NCBI GenBank assembly: GCA_965213855.1
Contig: CBDCAA010000008.1
Location: 372,001 to 436,000 of the forward strand
Direction of reading: 5' to 3'
Length of the DNA stretch: 64,000 bases
DNA from: JBBROS01 sp965213855
GTDB taxonomy: Bacteria > Pseudomonadota > Alphaproteobacteria > Acetobacterales > Acetobacteraceae
Of this stretch, positions 54,120 to 62,484 are shown in pieces (the stretch's first letter is position 1; every line of letters starts with the position of its first letter). The notes below the pieces were generated by a model. The model searched no databases. It was not told the origin of the DNA and saw only the letters and a program-made list of their open reading frames with translations. The translations under genes and the position numbers were made by a program.

Positions 54120-54421
54120 TCATGCGACCAGGACCTCACCGGAAGCCGGACGCACCCGCGCCCGCATCCCACCGGCGCGACCGTCCAGTGGCGCGCGCAT
54201 GCCGCCGCTGTCGGGCCAGTGCGCGGCGCGCGCATTTCGTGCTCCTCCGCCAGCAGGACCGTCACATCGTGCCAGAACCGGGCGCGTGGGTTGTCGTCGG
54301 TCCAGCGTGCCTTGTCGTGCTGCGCCCTCGCGAACGCCGCCGCCTGGTCGCGGCACACGGTCTGCAGCATGCGGCACATCTCGTCCGGCTTTTGGATCAA
54401 CACCGTACCGTCGTTCGACAT
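54120..54421 (-). pseudogene. Probable remnant of a small gene with strong ribosome binding site
   Basis: ATG 54421 follows GAGGGAGGGACGA, one of the best ribosome binding sites in the window, and opens SNDGTVLIQKPDEMCRMLQ, RDQAAAFARAQHDKARW and ARFWHDVTVLLAEEHEM, which read like a genuine protein. After about 65 residues the sequence loses that character; the frame stays open as far as 53429, deep into the antisense of the Mrr-like gene, while a neighbouring phase ends at 54120. The gene was probably cut or shifted when the accessory patch formed. The rest of 53942-54568 shows nothing else I can support. Confidence 0.33.
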
Positions 54422-54568
54422 TCGTCCCTCCCTCGCGTGGCGCACCCCGGGATGGTGCTGGCCCGGCAGCGATCGACGCCGCGCCGCGTCGTCCCGAGGC
54501 GCACAAAGTGGCGGGAGGGGCCGAGGAGGTCCTGAAGGAACGCTGAAGATGTTCCGAATTGGCGATGG

Positions 54569-56269
54569 TCAGACCGAAAAATACTTCGCCTTCGGGTTCA
54601 GCACCACGATCGCGCTGGTCGACTGCTCCGGATGTAGCTGCCACTCGTCGGACAGGCTCACGCCGATCCGCTCGGCGTCCAGCAGCCGCAACAACGGCGC
54701 CTGGTCCTCGAGCTTGGGGCAGGCCGGGTAGCCGAAGGAGTAGCGGCTGCCGCGATAGTGTTGGGACAGCATCTTCTCCATGTCGCGATCGTCCTCCCCG
54801 GCAAAGCCGAGTTCGGCGCGGATCCGCTTGTGCGTGTATTCCGCCATCGCCTCGGCAACCTCGACCGAGAGGCCGTGCAGATAAAGGTAATCCTGGTAGC
54901 GGTTGTCCTCGAACCAGACCCGCGCGGTGTCGCTGGCCTTCTGGCCGACGGTGACGACCTGCAGGCCGATCACGTCGCGCTCGGCGTCGTCGACGTCGCG
55001 GAAGAAGTCGGCGATGCACTCGCCGTCCTCTTTGGGCTGCCGCGGCAGCGCGAAGCGGCACAGTTCGGTCGTGCCGTCCTGCTCGAACACGATCAGGTCG
55101 TTGCCTTGGCCGGCGGCCTTCCAGTAGCCGTAGATCGCCTGCGGCTTCAGGATGTCCTGCTCCTCGGTGATCGCCAGCATGCGGCGCATCACCGGCCGCA
55201 GCTCCTGCTTCGCCCAGCCAAGAAAGTCCTCCAAGGTCTTGCCTTGCTTGCGGAACCCCCATTGGAATTGATACAGGCTGCGCTCGTTCAGGAACGGGAT
55301 CACCGCCTTGGTCGGCGCCTCGATCACACGCGGGCCCCAGAACGGCGGCGCCGCCACCGGCACGTCCGCCGTCCGCCGCCGCCGCCGCTGCTGCACCGCC
55401 AGTACGTCGACCGGCTGGAAGGCCTTGGTGTCGGCCTGGCCCAGCGTGCGCTTGGTGTTCCGCGCCTTGCCCGAACGCTTCGACTGCAGCGCCGCAAGAT
55501 AGTCGTCGAAGCCGTTGCCGGTGACCCGGTCCATCAGATGCAGCCCGTCGAACGCATCGCGCGCATACGCGACCCGGCCGCACGCATAGGCCTGCACGCA
55601 ATCATCCTCGACATAGTTCCGCGTCAGCGCGGCGCCCCCCAGCATCACCGGGATCTCCAGCCCCTGCCGGCTCATCTCCTCCAGGTTCTCGCGCATCACC
55701 ACCGTCGATTTCACCAGCAGCCCGGACATGCCGATCGCATGGGCCCGGTGCTGCTTTGCAGCGGCAACCATGTCGGCAAGTGTGACTTTGATCCCAAGGT
55801 TAACCACCCGGTAACCATTATTGGTCAGGATGATATCGACGAGGTTCTTGCCGATATCATGCACATCCCCCTTCACCGTCGCGAGCACGATCGTGCCCTT
55901 CTCCTGCCCCTCGACCCGCTCCATGTGCGGCTCCAGGTGGGCGACGGCCGCCTTCATCGTCTCGGCCGATTGCAGCACGAACGGCAGCTGCATCTTGCCG
56001 GCGCCGAACAGCTCGCCGACGACCTTCATGCCATCGAGCAGGATGTCGTTGATGATGGCGAGCGGCGGGTGCGTGCGCATCGCCTCGTCCAGCTCGTCGC
56101 CGAGACCCTTGCGGTCGCCGTCGACGATCCGGTCCTTCAGCCGGCCCTCGACCGTCTCCGACCGTACCTTCTTCACCGCGTCAGCCGCCTTTCGCTCGGC
56201 GAACATCTCGAGCAGCTTCTGCAACGGGTCGTAGCCGTCCCGCCGCCGGTCGAAGATCAGATCCTCCAT
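54569..56269 (-). CDS. metH: Methionine synthase MetH, C-terminal half (B12-binding and activation domains)
   Basis: Cobalamin-binding and reactivation half of MetH. The helical Cap begins at MEDLIFDRRRDGYDPLQKLL; the B12 domain has the base-off signature VKGDVHDIGKNLVD; then PVMLGGAALTRNYVED, and the SAM-binding activation domain with YWKAAGQGNDLIVFE and RYSFGYPACP. Sequence homologous to MetH continues upstream of ATG 56269 in this frame as far as about 56332, exactly where the N-terminal half leaves the frame. It could be translated alone from 56269, but is better read as the second half of one protein of about 1160 residues broken by a one-base deletion. Confidence 0.9.
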   Translation of the reverse strand: MEDLIFDRRRDGYDPLQKLLEMFAERKAADAVKKVRSETVEGRLKDRIVDGDRKGLGDELDEAMRTHPPLAIINDILLDGMKVVGELFGAGKMQLPFVLQSAETMKAAVAHLEPHMERVEGQEKGTIVLATVKGDVHDIGKNLVDIILTNNGYRVVNLGIKVTLADMVAAAKQHRAHAIGMSGLLVKSTVVMRENLEEMSRQGLEIPVMLGGAALTRNYVEDDCVQAYACGRVAYARDAFDGLHLMDRVTGNGFDDYLAALQSKRSGKARNTKRTLGQADTKAFQPVDVLAVQQRRRRRTADVPVAAPPFWGPRVIEAPTKAVIPFLNERSLYQFQWGFRKQGKTLEDFLGWAKQELRPVMRRMLAITEEQDILKPQAIYGYWKAAGQGNDLIVFEQDGTTELCRFALPRQPKEDGECIADFFRDVDDAERDVIGLQVVTVGQKASDTARVWFEDNRYQDYLYLHGLSVEVAEAMAEYTHKRIRAELGFAGEDDRDMEKMLSQHYRGSRYSFGYPACPKLEDQAPLLRLLDAERIGVSLSDEWQLHPEQSTSAIVVLNPKAKYFSV

Positions 56270-56292
56270 GACTCCGACTTCCGCCGGAGGAA

Positions 56293-58053
56293 TCAGGTGC
56301 AATGGCCTGATCTTGCTGACATGCACGATCGCCCCGACATGCCGGCCTTTACCGCATGGTCCAGGAACACCGAATTGAGCACGGCGCGGGCCGCCGCGTT
56401 CAGGCCGAACGAGATGTTCGACAGCCCCAGGATGATCTGGATGTCCGGGAACGCGTCCCGGATCAGCTTGATCCCCTCCAGCGTCCATTGGCCGAGCTTG
56501 CGGTCATCCTCGTTGCCGGTCGCAACGGTGAAGGTGAGGGGGTCGATCAGCAAGTCCGATTGCGGCAGGCCATGTTTGTCGCACGCGAACTCAACCAGCC
56601 GCCGGGCGATGGCCAGCTTGGCCTCCGGCGTCTTGGCCATGCCCTCCTCGTCGATCGTCAACGCGATCACCGCGGCGCCGAACTTCTTCGCCAACATAAG
56701 CCGGTCGGCCGCGGCCTGCTCGCCGTCCTCGAAGTTGATCGAGTTGATAATCGGCTTGCCGCCGTGCAGCTTCAGCGCCGCCTCAATCACGTTCGTCTCG
56801 GTGCTGTCGATCACCAGCGGCGCGTTCACGCTGCTGGTGAACCGCGTGATGACCTCGTTCATCTCGCGCACCTCGTCCCGCCCAACAAAGGCGGTGCACA
56901 CGTCCAGGCTGTTCGACCCCTCGGCCACCTGCTCCCGCGCGACGGTCACGCAGCCGTCCCAGTCACCGCGTTCCTGCAGCTCGCGCCACTTCTTCGAGCC
57001 ATTGGCGTTGCAGCGCTCGCCGATCGAGAAGTAGCTGTTCTCCTGCCGCAGCGGGGTCTGTCCATACAGGCTGGCGACGCTCGGGATCCAAACCGGCTTG
57101 CGCAACACCGGGGCAGGGCGGTCGCTGCCCAGCCGCCGCAGCATCGCGTCCAGCGCCTCGATATGCGGGGTCGACGTGCCGCAGCAGCCGCCGACGAGGT
57201 TGAGCCCGTCCTCGGTCACGAACCGCTCGACCCAGGACGCCATGGACGCCGGGTCGAGCGGGTAGTGCGTCTTGCCATCCACCAGCTCCGGCAGGCCGGC
57301 ATTGGGCTGGATCGAGATCAGGCCCGGCCAGTTCGCCGCCAGCCAGCGCACGTGCTCGGCCATCTCCTGCGGCCCGGTCGCGCAGTTCAGCCCGATCAGC
57401 GGCACGTCCAGCGCGTGGATCACCGTCGCGGCCGCGGCGATGTCCGGCCCGACGAGCAGGGTGCCCGTCGTCTCGACCGTCACCTGCACGAACACCGGCG
57501 TGTCCGTCCCTGCCTCGCGCCGCGCCAGCTTCACGGCGTTCACGGCCGCCTTGATCTGCAGCGTGTCCTGGCACGTCTCGATAAGGATCGCGTCGACCCC
57601 GCCGGCGATCAGCCCGCGGCACTGCTCGGCGATCGCCGCCTCGAGCGGATCGTAGGCGATGTTGCCGAGCGTCGGCAGCTTCGTGCCCGGCCCGATGCTG
57701 CCGAGCACGTAGCGGTGCCGCCCGTCCGAGAAGCTTTCGGCCGCCTCCCGCGCCAACTCGGCCGCGACCTTGTTGATCTCGTGGGTCCGGTCCTGCAATC
57801 CGAACTCGCCCAGCGTGATCGTGCTGCCGCCGAACGTGTTGGTCTCGACCATGTCCGCCCCAGCCGCGAAATAGCCGCGATGGATTTCGCGCACCAGGTC
57901 GGGCCGCGACAGGTTCAGCACCTCGGTGCAGTTCTCCTGGTTCCAGTAGTCGCGCTCGACATCCAGCGTGAGCGCCTGGACGCGGCTGCCCATCCCGCCA
58001 TCGCACAGCAGCACCCGGTCGCGCAGGGCATCGAGCAAATGGGGTCGGGTCAT
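56293..58053 (-). CDS. metH: Methionine synthase MetH, N-terminal half (homocysteine and folate domains)
   Basis: Carries homocysteine- and methyltetrahydrofolate-binding domains. The first barrel begins LLCDGGMGSRVQAL and has the zinc cysteines in LIGLNCATGP and LVGGCCGTSTP; the pterin domain has SIGERCNANGSKKWRE, DVCTAFVGRDE, APLVIDSTETNVIEAAL and GLSNISFGLNAAAR. At 56332-56335 (CCCC on the plus strand) one base appears to be missing: the frame then runs through 13 unrelated residues to TGA at 56293, whereas one phase over gives AIVHVSKIRPLHLIPP, the true continuation. ATG 58053 overlaps the stop of the regulator gene (TGATG), so expression is coupled. Confidence 0.9.
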   Translation of the reverse strand: MTRPHLLDALRDRVLLCDGGMGSRVQALTLDVERDYWNQENCTEVLNLSRPDLVREIHRGYFAAGADMVETNTFGGSTITLGEFGLQDRTHEINKVAAELAREAAESFSDGRHRYVLGSIGPGTKLPTLGNIAYDPLEAAIAEQCRGLIAGGVDAILIETCQDTLQIKAAVNAVKLARREAGTDTPVFVQVTVETTGTLLVGPDIAAAATVIHALDVPLIGLNCATGPQEMAEHVRWLAANWPGLISIQPNAGLPELVDGKTHYPLDPASMASWVERFVTEDGLNLVGGCCGTSTPHIEALDAMLRRLGSDRPAPVLRKPVWIPSVASLYGQTPLRQENSYFSIGERCNANGSKKWRELQERGDWDGCVTVAREQVAEGSNSLDVCTAFVGRDEVREMNEVITRFTSSVNAPLVIDSTETNVIEAALKLHGGKPIINSINFEDGEQAAADRLMLAKKFGAAVIALTIDEEGMAKTPEAKLAIARRLVEFACDKHGLPQSDLLIDPLTFTVATGNEDDRKLGQWTLEGIKLIRDAFPDIQIILGLSNISFGLNAAARAVLNSVFLDHAVKAGMSGRSCMSARSGHCT

Positions 58054-59009
58054 CAAGCGTCCTGTGTCTCGAGGTCTGGGGTGCGGGCGGCTTCGGCCAG
58101 CACAGGCTGCGCGGGCCATAGCCTTACGTCGGACGCCCCGGGCACCGTGGTCGACGGCCCGGGCGCCAGGCCGGCGCCGGTCAGCAAGGCTGCCATCGTC
58201 TCATCGGTGAAGCCGGGCCAGCGCAGGGCCAGCCGGGCGGTGTCCGCCGGTGCAGCGGTCGCAGCCAGGTCGACCACGATCAACCGCCCATCCGGGGCCA
58301 GCATCCGCGCCGCCTCCGCGAGCACCGCGGCCGGATCCTCGGCATGGTGCAACACCATCTGCAGCAGCACGACATCGAAGTCGCCGGCGAGCGACAGGCG
58401 ATACATGTCCCCCTGCCGGACCGCGACATGACCGAGCCCGGTTCGGGCCAGCCGGGCCCGCGCCAACGCCAGCATCGCCCGGCTCGCATCCACGCCCAGG
58501 GCCGACTGCACACGGGGCGCCAGCAGCTCCAGCATGCGCCCCGTCCCGGTGCCGATGTCCAGGACGCGCCCGAGCCGCGGTCCCGGCAGCAAGGTCAAAA
58601 CTGCCTGCTCGATCTCTGCGGCCGGCAGGCCGAGCGCCCGCATTTCGTCCCAGTCCGAACCCTTGCGGCGGAAGCTCTCCGACGCGACGCGCGCACGCTC
58701 GGCCAAGACCCGGGTCGCTGCGCGCCGATCGGCCGCAAGCACCGGGTCATCTTCGGGGAGGTGCGAAAGGATGTCTTGCACCAGCGCCGCGTCGTGCGGC
58801 AGGCCGAACCAGACATTCGCGCCCTCGCGCACCCGCTCGAGCACGTCCGCGTCGCACAGGAGCCGGAGGTGGCGGGACAACCGGGGCTGCGACTGTCCCA
58901 AGATTTCGGTCAGCTCGGATACGCAGAAGGCGCCCCGTGCCGCCAGGGCGAGCAGACGCAGACGCGTTGGTTCGGCGCAGGCACGCAGGGCGGTGAGAAG
59001 GCTCTCCAT
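58053..59009 (-). CDS. ArsR-type regulator fused to a SAM-dependent methyltransferase domain
   Basis: 318 residues. Residues 1-90 are an ArsR winged helix (RLRLLALAARGAFCVSELTEIL, QPRLSRHLRLLCDADVLERVREG) without the usual metal-binding cysteine cluster. Residues 140-260 are a class I methyltransferase (RVLDIGTGTGRMLELLAP, VRQGDMYRL, VLLQMVLHHAEDP). Fusions of this kind stand before methionine-cycle genes in alphaproteobacteria and are thought to sense SAM or S-adenosylhomocysteine. It overlaps metH by one base (TGATG). A palindrome lies 13-34 bases upstream of its start, suggesting autoregulation. No metF gene is seen between it and metH. Confidence 0.92.
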   Translation of the reverse strand: MESLLTALRACAEPTRLRLLALAARGAFCVSELTEILGQSQPRLSRHLRLLCDADVLERVREGANVWFGLPHDAALVQDILSHLPEDDPVLAADRRAATRVLAERARVASESFRRKGSDWDEMRALGLPAAEIEQAVLTLLPGPRLGRVLDIGTGTGRMLELLAPRVQSALGVDASRAMLALARARLARTGLGHVAVRQGDMYRLSLAGDFDVVLLQMVLHHAEDPAAVLAEAARMLAPDGRLIVVDLAATAAPADTARLALRWPGFTDETMAALLTGAGLAPGPSTTVPGASDVRLWPAQPVLAEAARTPDLETQDA

Positions 59010-59021
59010 GGGCTTGCATAT

Positions 59022-59043
59022 GACATAAACTTATCCTTATGTC
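59022..59043. promoter_or_regulatory. Palindromic operator between the ArsR-MT gene and a divergent small gene
   Basis: Perfect seven-base arms GACATAA (59022-59028) and TTATGTC (59037-59043) separated by eight bases, in an AT-rich island within very GC-rich DNA. It lies in the 43-base gap between divergent starts at 59009 and 59053, so it overlaps where both promoters or leaders must be. Size and symmetry fit an ArsR-family dimer site. Confidence 0.7.
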
Positions 59044-59052
59044 CACTCGACC

Positions 59053-59442
59053 ATGCTGATCGATGCGCGTATCCCTCTTCGTTTCGGCAACCTTGCCGAC
59101 CGCACGACTACCGACGCAGTGCTGACCGACGGGTCCGCTGGTTCCATGGACGGCCCGAGCGCGCAGTTTTCGGTCAGAGAGATGGACCACCCAGCGGGGT
59201 GCGCCTGCTGCCGGCCGCAGACGGCAGCGGCAGCGGCCCTGGCCGGACTGTTCCGGACCCGCGCGGTCACGCCCGGCGCGGCATTCGCGAGCGTTCTCGC
59301 CGTCGTCAGTGCCGCAGGCGAGGCGGCGGTCCGAGATGCGCTTGCGTCGGACCCGGTGGTCAGCGCGCGCTACCGCCTCACAGGGCCAAGCCGTCAGGCC
59401 GGGACGTCGGCGTCGCCCCGGCCCAGCCCGCGCTGCATGTAG
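59053..59442 (+). CDS. Small protein with a CxCC motif
   Basis: 129 residues. A short N terminus (LIDARIPLRFGNLADR) is followed by HPAGCACCRPQTAAAAALAGLFRTRA and VLAVVSAAGEAAVRDALASDPVVSARYRL. The G-C-A-C-C sequence resembles the metal-binding CxCC of COG0523 (CobW/ZigA-type) GTPases, and the later part resembles a fragment of a P-loop NTPase without its Walker motifs. No family assigned. Its ATG lies 10 bases from a palindrome shared with the ArsR-MT/metH operon, so it is probably co-regulated. Its 3' end overlaps the convergent acetyltransferase gene by 49 bases. Confidence 0.65.
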   Translation: MLIDARIPLRFGNLADRTTTDAVLTDGSAGSMDGPSAQFSVREMDHPAGCACCRPQTAAAAALAGLFRTRAVTPGAAFASVLAVVSAAGEAAVRDALASDPVVSARYRLTGPSRQAGTSASPRPSPRCM

Positions 59443-59912
59443 ACGGCATCGACCCAGCGCCCAAACTTGAAACCGCAGGCGCGGAGCACGCCCACGCGCT
59501 GGAAGCCGAGCGTCGCGTGCACCCCGATCGATCCCACATTGTCGCTGTCGCCGATCACCGCGATCATCTGGCGAAACCCGGCCTGTTCGGCCTCCTGCAG
59601 CAGCCGTTGCACCAGCGCTTTGCCGACACCCTGGCCCCGCACGTCGTCGCGCACGTAGATGCTGTCCTCGGCGCAATACTTGTATGCGGAGCGGTCGCGT
59701 ATCTGCGAGTAATAGGCATACCCGATCACGCCCGTACTATCGGTCGCCACGATGTAGGCCCACCCCTTCGACGTGATGGCTGCATGACGCTCCGCCATCT
59801 CCTCGATACTTGGCGGAGTCTCCTCGAATGTGCCGACCCCATGCAGCACGTGATGCGCGTAGATCGCCTGGATCTCCGGCAGGTCCGCAGGGGTGGAATG
59901 ACGGATTTCCAT
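59394..59912 (-). CDS. GNAT acetyltransferase, phosphinothricin-acetyltransferase-like
   Basis: 172 residues. Family pattern: IRHSTPADLPEIQAIYAHHVLHGVGTFEETPP, GYAYYSQIRDRSAYKYCAEDSIYV in short segments, the acetyl-CoA loop RDDVRGQGVGKALVQRLL, and NVGSIGVHATLGFQRVGVLRACGFKFGRWVDAVYMQR. Such enzymes acetylate phosphinothricin, methionine sulfone/sulfoximine or related amino acids. Given its position next to the methionine locus, a methionine-derivative substrate is possible, though this is inference. Start ATG 59912. Confidence 0.92.
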   Translation of the reverse strand: MEIRHSTPADLPEIQAIYAHHVLHGVGTFEETPPSIEEMAERHAAITSKGWAYIVATDSTGVIGYAYYSQIRDRSAYKYCAEDSIYVRDDVRGQGVGKALVQRLLQEAEQAGFRQMIAVIGDSDNVGSIGVHATLGFQRVGVLRACGFKFGRWVDAVYMQRGLGRGDADVPA

Positions 59913-60132
59913 ACGATGCTCATAAGTCGTGAGGGGTCTCGCGACAAGCCTTGTGGCCGGCTGAAGGCTTGTACGAGCGGCTGCCGCGACGTCATTTTGT
60001 CATGTTTCTTTGCCGGGCACCGACTGTTGTTAACTCCGTTTTCAGGGTGCATCCCGTATCGTCGTGCTATAGGAGCCGCGTCGTCGAACGGTTGAACGCC
60101 GCCCGTCGGTGCTTGTCGAAAGAGGATTGTCA

Positions 60133-62403
60133 GTGGACCAAACCAGCACAGGCGCCGACACCGTGATCGTCCCACGGCTCGATCCGTCGACGATCGGCGC
60201 CGGTGGACCAGTGGCAAGCGCCCGTATCCTCGCCGTGGTCGCCGTGGCCCGGCATCATGGGGTCGAGCTGAGCGCCAACGAGTATCGTCAGACGGTCGGC
60301 GAAGACGTTCCATCCCCCGCTTCGCTTGCCCGTTGGGCGCGCGAAAGCGGTCTTTATGCGAAGGCGGACCACATCCGCTGGCGCGCCCTGTTCAAGCTGC
60401 AGGGCGCATCGAACCCGCCACCACCCATCGTCATCCTCATGAAGGACGGCTCGGCGGCGCTCATGGTCGCCTGCGACGCCGCGCGCAATGTCGTCTGGCT
60501 CCGAAACCCCGCCGTGGACGCCGCGAGCGACCCGGTGCCGATCGACGAGCTGCGCCTGCAGGAGGCGTGGGGCGGAGAGGTGCTGCTGATCCGCGCCGCG
60601 CGCGCCATGAACGAAGCCGACAAGCCGTTCACTCTCGCCTGGCTCATGGGCCTGGTCGTGCTGGAGAAGCGTTCGATGCGCGACGTGTGCATCGGCTCCA
60701 TCAGCCTCAGCGCGCTGGCGATCATCCCGCCGCTGCTGGTCATGACGGTGGTCGACCGCGTCGTCAGTCACCACAGCCTCAATACCCTCGTGCTGCTCGG
60801 CACCATCCTCGTGATCACGACCGCCTACGAGACGCTGCTCGGCTTTGCACGGCGGGAGATCGTGCAAGTGGTATCCACCCGGGTCGACGCGAAGTTGAAC
60901 CTGCACATCTTCAACCGCCTCCTCGGCCTGCCGCTCGACTATTTCGAGAAGCACCCGGCGGGTCAGATCAACTATCAGCTCAGCCAGATCTGGAAGATCC
61001 GCGAGTTCCTGACCGGTAAGTTGATGGGCACGTTCCTGGACATGTTCACGCTGGTGTTCCTGCTGCCGATCCTGTTCTGGATGGACGCGACCTTGGCCTG
61101 GATCGTGCTGGTCTGCGCCGGGCTGATCGCTGTCGTCATCCTGGCATTCCTGCCGGCGCTCCGGCGTATTATCGGTCTGCAAGTCGTCGCCGAGAGCAAC
61201 AAGGGCACGGCGATGGTCGAGACCGTGCACGGCATCCGGACGATCAAATCGCTTGCACTCGAACCGCAACGGAAGGCGGAGTGGGACGAGCGGGTGGCGA
61301 TCGCTGGCACATACAAGCTGCAGGCGGGCCGGCTTGCGAACTGGCCGCAGACGATCATCACGCCGCTCGAGATGTTCATCCAGCGCGGCGTCATCCTGGT
61401 CGGCGCCTATATAGCCCTGTCAGACCAGACCGGGATCGCGGTGGGCGGGCTGATCGCGTTCATGATGCTCGGGTCGCGGGTCAGCCAGCCGCTGGTTGGC
61501 CTTGCGCGCCTGATCGAAGATTTCGAGGACGTGCGCGCCTCGATCGCCCAGGTCGGCAACGTGCTGAACAATCCGACCGAGACGGCCGCGATGCAGAGTG
61601 GCATGCGGACCCGGATCCAGGGCGAGGTCGAGTTCGACGGCCTCAATTTCACCTATCCGGGCTCGAAACTGCCGGCGCTCGACAAGGTCAGCGTCAAGAT
61701 CCCGGCTGGCACGATGCTGGGTGTCGTCGGCCGGAGCGGCTCGGGCAAGAGCACGCTCACCCGGCTGCTCCAGGGCATCAACCGCGAGTACACCGGCTTC
61801 CTCAAGATCGACGGTGTCGAGCTGAAGGAGATCAATCTAACCCATCTCCGCCGCAGTTTCGGCGTCGTACTGCAGGACAATTTCCTGTTTCGCGGCACCG
61901 TGCGGGACAATATCACGGCGGGCCGGCCGGGCCTGACGCTGGATGACGTCGTCACGGCCGCGCGCCTGGCCGGAGCCGAAGAATTCATCGAGCGGCTGCC
62001 AGCCGGCTACGACACCTTCATCGAGGAAGGGTCGGCAAACCTGTCGGGCGGCCAGCGCCAGCGCCTTGCGATCGCGCGGGCGGTGATCGCCAATCCCAAG
62101 CTCATGATCCTGGACGAAGCGACCAGCGCGCTGGACCCCGAGAGCGAGGCCCTCGTCAACGCGAACCTGACCCGGCTGGGCAAGGGACGCACCATGGTGA
62201 TCGTTTCCCACCGCCTGTCCTCGCTGATCGATTGCGACCAGATCCTGGTGATGGACAAGGGCTCAGTCGTGGACATGGCGCCACACCGTGTGCTGCTGGA
62301 ACGCTGCTCGATCTACCGCACGTTATGGGCGCAACAGAACCGCCACATGGACCATGGCCGTCCGTCGGCGTCTCTCGTCCCCGTTTCAGCGCAAGGCGAC
62401 TAG
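60133..62403 (+). CDS. Type I secretion ABC transporter with C39-like domain (HlyB type)
   Basis: 756-residue inner-membrane exporter. The N-terminal 130 residues are a C39-like domain lacking the catalytic Cys (ASARILAVVAVARHHGVEL where active peptidases have a Cys), so the substrate is not cleaved, as in HlyB. Then about six spans, and the nucleotide-binding domain: Walker A GRSGSGKSTLTRLL, Q-loop GVVLQDNFLF, signature LSGGQRQRLAIAR, Walker B LMILDEATSALD and VSHRLSS. Start GTG 60133 has AGAGG eight bases upstream. It forms an operon with the HlyD gene; RTX-type substrates are typical, but none lies in the window. Confidence 0.94.
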   Translation: MDQTSTGADTVIVPRLDPSTIGAGGPVASARILAVVAVARHHGVELSANEYRQTVGEDVPSPASLARWARESGLYAKADHIRWRALFKLQGASNPPPPIVILMKDGSAALMVACDAARNVVWLRNPAVDAASDPVPIDELRLQEAWGGEVLLIRAARAMNEADKPFTLAWLMGLVVLEKRSMRDVCIGSISLSALAIIPPLLVMTVVDRVVSHHSLNTLVLLGTILVITTAYETLLGFARREIVQVVSTRVDAKLNLHIFNRLLGLPLDYFEKHPAGQINYQLSQIWKIREFLTGKLMGTFLDMFTLVFLLPILFWMDATLAWIVLVCAGLIAVVILAFLPALRRIIGLQVVAESNKGTAMVETVHGIRTIKSLALEPQRKAEWDERVAIAGTYKLQAGRLANWPQTIITPLEMFIQRGVILVGAYIALSDQTGIAVGGLIAFMMLGSRVSQPLVGLARLIEDFEDVRASIAQVGNVLNNPTETAAMQSGMRTRIQGEVEFDGLNFTYPGSKLPALDKVSVKIPAGTMLGVVGRSGSGKSTLTRLLQGINREYTGFLKIDGVELKEINLTHLRRSFGVVLQDNFLFRGTVRDNITAGRPGLTLDDVVTAARLAGAEEFIERLPAGYDTFIEEGSANLSGGQRQRLAIARAVIANPKLMILDEATSALDPESEALVNANLTRLGKGRTMVIVSHRLSSLIDCDQILVMDKGSVVDMAPHRVLLERCSIYRTLWAQQNRHMDHGRPSASLVPVSAQGD

Positions 62404-62484
62404 CCCGGTGGTGGAGCTCGTCCTTCTGCAACACGATCCCAACCCAGGCTGCGATACGCCGCCGCTCGCGCGAAACGGAGACCG

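Noticed and set aside
15895..56345. Programmed ribosomal frameshifting in the three shifted genes
   Set aside because: Two need +1 and one -1, none has a canonical slippery heptamer with a downstream structure, and these families are not known to use it.
54758..58431. Two long plus-strand frames opposite metH
   Set aside because: Shadow frames; no domains, and metH on the other strand has all catalytic motifs.
58056..59052. SAM/SAH riboswitch before metH
   Set aside because: metH starts inside the stop of the regulator gene, and the 43-base gap before the regulator is too short for a known riboswitch; the palindrome explains control better.
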